Shown here: piece after piece, positions 6,166 through 11,643 of the stretch | How the letters are laid out: each line of letters starts with the position of its first letter | How positions within the stretch are numbered: the stretch's first letter is position 1 | DNA from: CAIQOK01 sp043781315 | Lineage (GTDB): Bacteria > Verrucomicrobiota > Verrucomicrobiia > Limisphaerales > CAIQOK01 | Reading direction: 5' to 3' | DNA: 11,643 nucleotides | NCBI GenBank assembly: GCA_043781315.1 | Contig: JAYWBR010000347.1 | Coordinates: 1 to 11,643, forward strand | Translations under genes and position numbers: made by a program | The notes under the pieces: generated by a model | Seen by the model: the letters and a program-made list of their open reading frames with translations, nothing else | Told to the model about the DNA's origin: nothing | Database searches by the model: none

Positions 6166-6545
6166 TCTTTCGATTCCGGCGGAACGGCGGGGCTGGGCGG
6201 AGGATTTTTTTCCAGCTCCTCGATGATCTGCATGACGCGGTTGCCGCGCACGACGGATTCATCCATCACAAACCGCAGGACGGGCGTGAACTTGAGGACC
6301 ACCGCGCTGGCCACGATGGCCTGGATGCGGATGCGATGTTGGGTGAGCCGCGCAATGCCGCGCTTCTGCTGGTCGGCATTGCCGAAGATGCTGACGAAGA
6401 CCACGGCGGATTTCAAATCGCCGGCGAGGTCAATGTCGTTGACGTTGATCAGGCCGACTTCGGACACGTCGAACTCGCGGCGGATGGCTTCGCCGATTTC
6501 GCGCTTGAGCAATTCACGGACTCGTTCTTGGCGGACGGTGAGCAT
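6162..6545 (-). CDS. rbfA: 30S ribosome-binding factor A
   Basis: A 127-residue RbfA, a KH-fold protein that binds the 30S subunit and helps 16S rRNA 5'-end maturation, notably in the cold. The N-terminal RQERVRELLKREIGEAIRRE helix is present. The family signature LKFTPVLRFVMDES (84-97) is followed by GNRVMQIIEELEK. The tail after residue 113 is short, Pro/Ser/Glu-rich and probably disordered. The 4-base overlap with nrnA shows one operon. There is a 102-base gap to infB holding an inverted repeat. The ATG is preceded by a T-rich leader without a Shine-Dalgarno sequence. Confidence 0.95.
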   Translation of the reverse strand: MLTVRQERVRELLKREIGEAIRREFDVSEVGLINVNDIDLAGDLKSAVVFVSIFGNADQQKRGIARLTQHRIRIQAIVASAVVLKFTPVLRFVMDESVVRGNRVMQIIEELEKNPPPSPAVPPESKE

Positions 6546-6572
6546 AAATCAAAACGGGATAAAGGGATTCTT

Positions 6573-6643
6573 GGATGTTTGGATTGTTGGGGGAAGAATG
6601 CAACCGCGCGATTCAATCCATTCATCCACCCATCCAACCATCC
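6573..6643. repeat. TGGATG-type repeats in inverted arrangement between infB and rbfA
   Basis: Plus-strand bases 6573-6590 (GGATGTTTGGATTGTTGG) pair with 6626-6643 (CCACCCATCCAACCATCC) at 15 of 18 positions, around a 35-base spacer. Each arm is a degenerate 7-base repeat of the type TTGGATG. In the operon mRNA (minus strand) the element would form a long imperfect hairpin just after the infB stop codon. No terminator T-run is associated with it. The layout is similar to that of the element between ribF and truB. Confidence 0.65.
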
Positions 6644-6647
6644 GTTT

Positions 6648-9164
6648 TCATAACTTCGCCGCCGTTTTTTCCACCGAGTAGCACTCGATGGCGTCGCCAA
6701 CCTGCAGGTCGCTGAACCCGTCAATGCGGATGCCGCACTCCATGCCGGCGCGCACTTCGTTGACCTCGTCCTGGAACCGGCGCAGCGACTGGGTGATGCC
6801 TTCGTAGATGATCTCCTTGTGGCGGCGGATGCGCACCTTGCCCTTGGCAATGCGCCCGCTGCTGACGACGCAGCCGGCGACCGGCATGCCGCTGGAGAGT
6901 TCGAAAATTTTCCGCACGTCCGCCGAGCCGACCACGATGTCCTTGAGAATCGGATCCAGCAGGCCGGCCATGCCTTCCTTCACCTGGTCAATCAATTCGT
7001 AGATGATCGCGTAAAGTTTGATCTGCACGCCCTCGTGCTTGGCCTTGTCGGCGACGCCGCTGTCCACGCGGGTGTGGAAGCCGAGGATGATGGCGTCGGA
7101 CGCGGAGGCGAGCGACACGTCGGATTCGGTGATGGTGCCGACCGCGCTGTGAATGATGTCGAGCGCGACCTTGTCGGCCTCGATTTTTTTCAACGCCTCG
7201 ACAATCGCCTCGACGGAACCCTGCGTGTCCGCCTTGACGACGACCTTGAGCACCTTGCCCTGCTGGCCTTGCAGCGTGGCGAAAAGATTTTCCAGCGTGA
7301 CTTTGGAACGGGCGGCTTCCTGACCCAGCAACCGGGACTCATGCTCGCGCGTCTCAGTCAGATCGCGCGCGGCTTTTTCGTCTTCGACGATGATGAATTC
7401 CAGACCGGCTTCCGGCACGCCATTCAAGCCGAGAACTTTCACCGCCACGGACGGGCCAGCTTCCTTGAGGCGCTTGCCCTCTTCGTTGATGAGCGCGCGG
7501 ACGCGACCGTAATGCTCGCCGCACAAGATGACCTGGCCGACTTTGAGCGTGCCCTTGCGCACCAGCACGGTGGCGATGGGGCCGCCGGGTTCGAGGCCGG
7601 ATTCGATGACGTTGCCCTTTGCAAGCCGGTTGGGATTCGCCTTCAACTCCAGCAAATCCGCCTGGAGCAAAATCAATTCGATCAGCTTGTCCACGCCTTG
7701 TTTCGTGAGCGCGGAAACTTCGGCAAAAATCGTGTCGCCGCCCCAGTCGTCCGGCACCAGCCCCTTGTCCTGCAACTGCTGGCGGACCTTGAGGACGTTG
7801 GCGTTCGGATGATCAATCTTGTTGACGGCCACGAGAATCGGAACCTTCGCCGCCTTCGCATGGCTCAAGGCTTCGAGCGTCTGCGGCATGACGCCGTCGT
7901 TCGCCGCGACGACGAGCACGACGATGTCCGTGACGTTCGCGCCGCGCGCGCGCATGGAGCTGAACGCCGCGTGGCCGGGCGTGTCGAGGAAGGTGACCTG
8001 CGCGATTTCTTTTTTGCGCTCGGGATGCGGGAAGGAAATGGTGTAGGCACCGATGTGCTGCGTGATGCCGCCGGATTCGCCCGCCGCGACGTTGGCCTTG
8101 CGGATCACGTCGAGCAGCGAGGTCTTGCCATGGTCAACGTGGCCCATGATCGTGACCACGGGCGCGCGCGGCTTGAGGTCTTCGGGCTTGTCCTCGATGT
8201 CGGCTTCCACTTTCTTAACGACCGCGTGGACCACGCCGCCGCCGCGTTCGCGCTTTTCAACTTCAAAACGCACGCCGTACTTGGCGCAGACTTTTTGCGC
8301 GGCCGCCTCCTCAATCGCCTGGTTGACGTTGGCGAACACGCCGGCCTCCATCAAATCGGCGATGATCCTGAACGGCTTTTGCTTGAGCTGCTCGGCGAGT
8401 TCGCGCACGACGATGGGCGGCTTGATGCTGATGACCTGGGCATCGGCAGGCAGGGAAATCTTGGGTGCCTGCGGCTCGGCAGGCTTGGCCGGAGCGCCGC
8501 CGCGTTGGGGAGGAAACGGCGGACGTCCGCCTTGACCACCCGGGCCACCGCGAAAATTGCGCGTGTCGCCACCACGGTTGTCACCGCGCCGGACAAATTC
8601 AGTGCGACCGGGTTCCGGCCGACGACCGGGCACAGGTGCCGGGGCTTTGGCCGCGCCGGGTTTTTCGCCGGGCCTCGGAGCGCCCGGGCGGGTGGGCAGT
8701 TGGACGAAGCCGACTTTCTCCCCCAGCTTGGGCGGCGCGGGCGGCGGCGGCGGTTTGGGTGCGGGCGGTGGGACGATTTCCGCGACGGGAGCTTCCGGCT
8801 GCGGCTCAACGACCGGCGTTGGTTCAGCGGCCTTGACTTCGTTGGTTGAAATTTTGGGAACTTCAACGACGGGTGCTGCAACAACCACGACGGGTGCGGG
8901 CGGCGGCGGCGGTGGTGGCGCGGTGATGACGACCATGGGCTCATGGACAACGGCGGGCGGGGCGGGCGCGGGTGGCGGCGTGGCCGGAGTGTTCAGCTCC
9001 GGATGGTCTTTGCGGATTTCGTCCTCGAGGTACTCAGCGGTGATCTTGTCGAGCGAACTCGACGCCACCTTGGCGGCGGCAATGCCCAGCGTCTTGGCCT
9101 TGGAGAGAATCTCCTTGTTGTCCAAGCCGAGCTTTTTTGAAATGTCGTAAATCCGAACGGGCAT
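6648..9164 (-). CDS. infB: translation initiation factor IF-2
   Basis: An 838-residue IF-2, the GTPase that brings initiator tRNA to the 30S subunit and promotes subunit joining. It opens with an IF2-N helix module (1-50). A long Pro/Ala/Val- and Gly/Arg-rich linker follows (about 58-237), with runs of proline and an RGG-like patch near 190-222. A second IF2-N module lies at 251-301. The G domain has GHVDHGKT (341-348), DTPG (394-397) and NKID (448-451), and domains II to IV follow to the end. Length is typical for bacteria with an extended N-terminus. It lies 45 bases after nusA. The ATG is preceded by AAAAAATAACTT, without a Shine-Dalgarno sequence. Confidence 0.98.
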   Translation of the reverse strand: MPVRIYDISKKLGLDNKEILSKAKTLGIAAAKVASSSLDKITAEYLEDEIRKDHPELNTPATPPPAPAPPAVVHEPMVVITAPPPPPPPAPVVVVAAPVVEVPKISTNEVKAAEPTPVVEPQPEAPVAEIVPPPAPKPPPPPAPPKLGEKVGFVQLPTRPGAPRPGEKPGAAKAPAPVPGRRPEPGRTEFVRRGDNRGGDTRNFRGGPGGQGGRPPFPPQRGGAPAKPAEPQAPKISLPADAQVISIKPPIVVRELAEQLKQKPFRIIADLMEAGVFANVNQAIEEAAAQKVCAKYGVRFEVEKRERGGGVVHAVVKKVEADIEDKPEDLKPRAPVVTIMGHVDHGKTSLLDVIRKANVAAGESGGITQHIGAYTISFPHPERKKEIAQVTFLDTPGHAAFSSMRARGANVTDIVVLVVAANDGVMPQTLEALSHAKAAKVPILVAVNKIDHPNANVLKVRQQLQDKGLVPDDWGGDTIFAEVSALTKQGVDKLIELILLQADLLELKANPNRLAKGNVIESGLEPGGPIATVLVRKGTLKVGQVILCGEHYGRVRALINEEGKRLKEAGPSVAVKVLGLNGVPEAGLEFIIVEDEKAARDLTETREHESRLLGQEAARSKVTLENLFATLQGQQGKVLKVVVKADTQGSVEAIVEALKKIEADKVALDIIHSAVGTITESDVSLASASDAIILGFHTRVDSGVADKAKHEGVQIKLYAIIYELIDQVKEGMAGLLDPILKDIVVGSADVRKIFELSSGMPVAGCVVSSGRIAKGKVRIRRHKEIIYEGITQSLRRFQDEVNEVRAGMECGIRIDGFSDLQVGDAIECYSVEKTAAKL

Positions 9165-9209
9165 AAGTTATTTTTTCACCGCACCGCATTGCCGCAGCAC
9201 CTTCCACGG

Positions 9210-10496
9210 CTAGGCCGTGACCACGGCGCCATCGCCACCAAGTTGAACTTTTTTGCGCTCGGCCTCGTCGCGCGCCGCCATCAAAACCGCGCCGGCCTGA
9301 TCCCCAATGGACGGCAGATCGGAAATGTCGCTTTCATCCGCCGACAGCAAATCTTCCAGCCGCGTCAAGCCGGCGTGAACCAGCGCGTCCGCCTGCGGTT
9401 TGGAAATTCCCGGAATGGCCGCGAGCAGCTCGACTGCCTCGGCCACCTTCTCGTCGAAACCTTTGGTGACAATGTATTCCGCCTCGATGTCCACCTGCCA
9501 GCCGACCAGCTTGGAGGTGAGCCGGGCATTCTGACCGCGCTTGCCGATCGCCAGTGAAAGCTGATCCTCGCTGGTGAGAATGCGGATGCGTTTGCGCGCC
9601 TCGTCCACCTCGAACGCCTTGAGCTTGGCGGGCGCCAGCGCGTTGGTGACGTAGGTCTTGATGTTCGCGTCCCAGCGGATGATGTCCACCTTCTCGTTGT
9701 TCAACTCGCGGACGATGTTCTTCACGCGCTGGCCGCGCAGGCCGACGCACGCGCCGACCGGATCCACTTTTTCATCACGCGTCCAGACCGCGAGCTTGGT
9801 GCGGAAACCGGGTTCGCGGGCGATGGCTTTGACTTCGATGGTGCCGTCGTTGATCTCGGAAACTTCGAGCTGAAACAGCTTGATGATGAAGCGCGGATCG
9901 GCGCGGGACAAAATGATCTCCGGCCCGTGCGGGCCTTGCTCGACGGCCTTGACGTAGCAACGGATGCGTTCGCCGACCTGATATTCTTCAATCGGCACGC
10001 GCTCGCGGTTCGGCAGCATGGCTTCGTATTTGCCGAGATCAACGATGACATCGGAACGCTCGAAACGGCGGACGGTGCCGCTGATGATTTCACCGACGCG
10101 ATCCTTGAATTCGGTGAAGATGAGGGATTTTTCCGCGCGGCGAAGCTGCTGCATCAACGCCTGCTTGGCATATTGTGCCGCGATGCGGCCGAAGCCGGTG
10201 GGGGTGACTTCGAGTTCAACTTCCTCGCCCACCTGGGTGTCGGGCTTGGCCCGGCGGGCGTCGAAAACGGAAATCTGGTCGTGCTTGGAAATGACCTTCT
10301 CGGAAACGACCAGCTTGGCGTAGGCGCGGATGTCGCCGGACTTGGAATCAATCTCCACGCGCAATTCGCGGGCCGGGCCGACGGCTTTCTTGGCGGCGGA
10401 CAGCAGTGATTCATGGACAGCACCCATCAGGACATCACGGCTGATGCCCTTTTCTTTTTCCCAGTATTCCAGTACGGCTAAAAAATCGGCGTTCAT
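9210..10496 (-). CDS. nusA: transcription termination/antitermination factor NusA
   Basis: A 428-residue NusA, which binds RNA polymerase and modulates pausing, termination and antitermination. The N-terminal polymerase-binding domain (1-130) is followed by an S1 domain (about 134-200). Two KH domains carry GLRGQRV (252-258) and GKRGQNA (318-324). A single helix-hairpin-helix-like C-terminal segment (about 355-408, with AAIPGISKPQAD) and a short tail end the protein. It is longer than the ~370-residue Bacillus form and shorter than the 495-residue E. coli form, which has two acidic repeats. It is the first gene of the cluster. The usual upstream rimP is absent; instead the divergent rpmI-rplT pair lies there. 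A GGAAAG at 10506-10501 (minus strand) is the only plausible ribosome-binding sequence. Confidence 0.97.
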   Translation of the reverse strand: MNADFLAVLEYWEKEKGISRDVLMGAVHESLLSAAKKAVGPARELRVEIDSKSGDIRAYAKLVVSEKVISKHDQISVFDARRAKPDTQVGEEVELEVTPTGFGRIAAQYAKQALMQQLRRAEKSLIFTEFKDRVGEIISGTVRRFERSDVIVDLGKYEAMLPNRERVPIEEYQVGERIRCYVKAVEQGPHGPEIILSRADPRFIIKLFQLEVSEINDGTIEVKAIAREPGFRTKLAVWTRDEKVDPVGACVGLRGQRVKNIVRELNNEKVDIIRWDANIKTYVTNALAPAKLKAFEVDEARKRIRILTSEDQLSLAIGKRGQNARLTSKLVGWQVDIEAEYIVTKGFDEKVAEAVELLAAIPGISKPQADALVHAGLTRLEDLLSADESDISDLPSIGDQAGAVLMAARDEAERKKVQLGGDGAVVTA

Positions 10497-10609
10497 AACT
10501 CTTTCCGAACGGCGGAACCCAGCCCCATGAGGGGAACAAAAAAGCCGGCAAGTATTAGCTTCCGACTTTCGCGCGCTGGCAGACCAGCAAATCTTTACCG
10601 TTCGTGGAC

Positions 10610-10638
10610 ACCTTAGAAATTTCCACCGGAGAGGTCAA
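10610..10638 (-). promoter_or_regulatory. candidate promoter for the nusA operon
   Basis: On the minus strand TTGACC (10638-10633) and TAAGGT (10615-10610) are separated by 17 bases. The -35 box is good and the -10 box moderate. It would give a leader of about 105 bases before nusA, containing only small hairpins (CTGG/CCAG and CCCC/GGGG). It lies in the divergent gap with rpmI, where an operon promoter is expected. Confidence 0.45.
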
Positions 10639-10711
10639 GCCGCATTTCCGTGTGGCTTGCTTGCGCCGGCCCGGTTGATTTTTGAACCAAGCAAATAATC
10701 CAAATAAACTC

Positions 10712-10740
10712 TTGCACTGCCGCGCACCGCTACCTATATT
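10712..10740 (+). promoter_or_regulatory. candidate promoter for rpmI-rplT
   Basis: TTGCAC (10712-10717) and TATATT (10735-10740) are separated by 17 bases. The -10 box is strong and the -35 box partial. Transcription would start about 10747, leaving a leader of some 25 bases. That is too short for the L20-binding leader structure known in other bacteria. Confidence 0.55.
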
Positions 10741-10770
10741 GCGCGCTCTTTTTGAAAGAAACTCTGATTT

Positions 10771-10980
10771 ATGCGACGTCCAAAAGGTATTAAAACGAAG
10801 AAGTCCGTGGCCAAGCGATTCAAAATCACCGCCAGCGGAAAAGTCCTGCGCGCCAGCGCCGGGAAACGCCACTTGGCCCAAACCAAAAGCCCGAAGCGTC
10901 GCCGCAACCTGCGCGGCACCACCACCGTGCATCCCACGGACGTGTATCGCATCACGCAGAACCTCCCGTTCAGCCACTAA
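10771..10980 (+). CDS. rpmI: 50S ribosomal protein L35
   Basis: A 69-residue, very basic protein with the L35 pattern: KTKKSVAKRFKITASGKVLR, then AGKRHLAQTKSPKRRR and a C-terminal DVYRITQNLPF. L35 binds 23S rRNA in the large subunit. Length is slightly above the usual 64-66 residues because of a few extra N-terminal residues (MRRPKG). It is followed by rplT after 38 bases, the normal pairing. infC, often found just upstream, is not present here; nusA is divergent instead. Confidence 0.95.
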   Translation: MRRPKGIKTKKSVAKRFKITASGKVLRASAGKRHLAQTKSPKRRRNLRGTTTVHPTDVYRITQNLPFSH

Positions 10981-11018
10981 TTTCCTAACTCCCAACCGCC
11001 AGCCACCACCTAAATTTT

Positions 11019-11396
11019 ATGCGAGTTACCAACGCACCAGCCTCCCGCAAACGCCGCAAACGGATGATCACAGCCGCCAAGGGCTACCGGATGCGCCGTT
11101 CCAAACTGTACCGCTACGCGTCCGACGCCGTGGATCACGGCCGCCAGTACGCCTACCGCGACCGCCGCGTCAAGAAGCGCACCTTCCGCTATCTCTGGCA
11201 GATCCGCATCAACGCCGCCGCCCGCGCCCTCGGCATGACCTACAGCCGTTTCATGGAAGGCATCAAAGCCGCCAACTGCGCGCTGGATCGCAAGGTTATG
11301 TCCGACCTCGCCGCGACCGACGCCCCCGCTTTTGCCAAGCTGGTTGAACTCGCTCAAAACGCGCTCAAGACCAAGACTTCTGCCGCCAAGGCATAA
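11019..11396 (+). CDS. rplT: 50S ribosomal protein L20
   Basis: A 125-residue L20, an early-assembly protein that binds 23S rRNA. The N-terminal extension is basic (RVTNAPASRKRRKRMITAAKG). The conserved YRMRRSKLYRYA, RDRRVKKRTFRYLWQIRINAAAR and the YSRFMEGI segment follow. Length fits the family (about 115-125), with a small Lys/Ala-rich tail. It is co-transcribed with rpmI and followed by an intrinsic terminator. The ATG is preceded by TAAATTTT, with no Shine-Dalgarno sequence. Confidence 0.97.
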   Translation: MRVTNAPASRKRRKRMITAAKGYRMRRSKLYRYASDAVDHGRQYAYRDRRVKKRTFRYLWQIRINAAARALGMTYSRFMEGIKAANCALDRKVMSDLAATDAPAFAKLVELAQNALKTKTSAAKA

Positions 11397-11419
11397 GTTG
11401 GTTTAGAATTCAATCTCAA

Positions 11420-11455
11420 CAAAACGGGCGAGCCTGAAAAGGTTCGCCCGTTTTG
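11420..11455 (+). terminator. intrinsic terminator after rplT
   Basis: The arms 11420-11434 (CAAAACGGGCGAGCC) and 11441-11455 (GGTTCGCCCGTTTTG) pair over 15 positions with one G-U pair. The 6-base loop is TGAAAA. The stem is GC-rich in the middle, its 3' arm ends in TTTT, and more T follow downstream (CGTTTTATT). It lies 23 bases beyond the rplT stop and ends the rpmI-rplT transcript. The A-run of the 5' arm could let it work on the opposite strand too. Confidence 0.9.
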
Positions 11456-11492
11456 CGTTTTATTAAGGCTCCATGCTTGGTGCTTTCAACCT

Positions 11493-11562
11493 GAACTCCG
11501 AAGTAGAGCGATAATTTCTGGCCACGCCGGCCTTGGGTGTGATTAAACCCGAACTCCGAAGT
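11493..11562. repeat. 12-bp direct repeat pair
   Basis: GAACTCCGAAGT occurs at 11493-11504 and again at 11551-11562, 58 bases apart start to start. No gene is seen between the terminator and the window end. Confidence 0.6.
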
Positions 11563-11585
11563 GGCGGCGGTCATTGCGCTGGGTA

Positions 11586-11626
11586 GCACAGGCCACTGGC
11601 CTGTGCCGAGCGGCGACCCGCCGCTC
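11586..11626. repeat. paired GC-rich hairpins near the window end
   Basis: Two adjacent perfect hairpins with 3-base loops: GCACAGGCC-ACT-GGCCTGTGC (11586-11606) and GAGCGGCG-ACC-CGCCGCTC (11608-11626). The size and loop length match the hairpins in the ribF insert, which suggests the same broad class of dispersed palindromic repeat. The repeat may continue past the end of the window. Confidence 0.7.
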
Positions 11627-11643
11627 AGCACGGGGAAACCGTC

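Noticed and set aside
6573..6643. CRISPR-like repeat
   Set aside because: The units are degenerate, only 7 bases long, and inverted rather than evenly spaced direct repeats with unique spacers.
5278..6681. A 467-codon open frame on the plus strand opposite nrnA and rbfA
   Set aside because: It is antisense to two well-supported genes that overlap by four bases, and has no recognisable domain.
6819..8849. A 676-codon open frame on the plus strand opposite infB
   Set aside because: It is the antisense of IF-2. Its composition (Asp, Arg, Val, Gly, Ala heavy) is the usual result of reading GC-rich codons backwards, and no family pattern is seen.
10538..10549. Possible terminator (GCCGGC followed by T-run on the minus strand) in the nusA leader
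   Set aside because: GCCGGC is only self-complementary and no arm upstream can form a proper stem, so it is not a convincing attenuator.
10555..10995. A 146-codon open frame on the minus strand across rpmI
   Set aside because: It covers the L35 gene and both candidate promoters of the divergent gap. It shows no domain, and L35 on the other strand is certain.

Overview
The window looks like a chromosomal segment from a member of the Verrucomicrobiota, possibly near Limisphaerales/Pedosphaerales. This is inferred from the feel of the proteins, the GC-rich coding sequence and the palindromic and heptamer intergenic repeats; no search was run. Almost everything is on the minus strand. No rRNA, tRNA or CRISPR array is visible.

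The core (2619-10496, minus strand) is the conserved nusA-infB-rbfA-nrnA-truB-ribF cluster: transcription elongation/antitermination factor, translation initiation factor IF-2, 30S maturation factor, DHH phosphoesterase, tRNA pseudouridine-55 synthase and the FMN/FAD synthetase. It has been altered in several places. A two-gene nucleotidyltransferase (MNT)/HEPN toxin-antitoxin module sits between nrnA and truB. Its HEPN gene carries a -1 frameshift in an A-run, and the missing C-terminus is readable in the next frame. ribF contains an in-frame 72-bp palindromic repeat that adds about 24 residues to the protein. The infB-rbfA and ribF-truB gaps each hold heptamer-type sequence in inverted orientation around a spacer.

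At the right (10771-11396, plus strand) rpmI and rplT (ribosomal proteins L35 and L20) are transcribed divergently from nusA and end at a strong intrinsic terminator. Beyond it lie a 12-bp direct repeat and a pair of GC-rich hairpins that resemble the ribF insert in design. At the left (about 450-2056, minus strand) is a MoxR ATPase-DUF58 operon. A lower-GC gene of unknown function lies between the two, overlapping the DUF58 start by 4 bases. The DUF58 gene breaks off after about 22 codons, where an inward-facing N-terminal fragment of an IS630-type transposase begins. A small four-helix membrane protein gene (2159-2611, plus strand) lies between moxR and ribF.

The housekeeping genes link transcription, translation initiation, ribosome maturation, tRNA modification and flavin cofactor supply. 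The points of interest are the insertions, repeats and breakages superimposed on that conserved frame.
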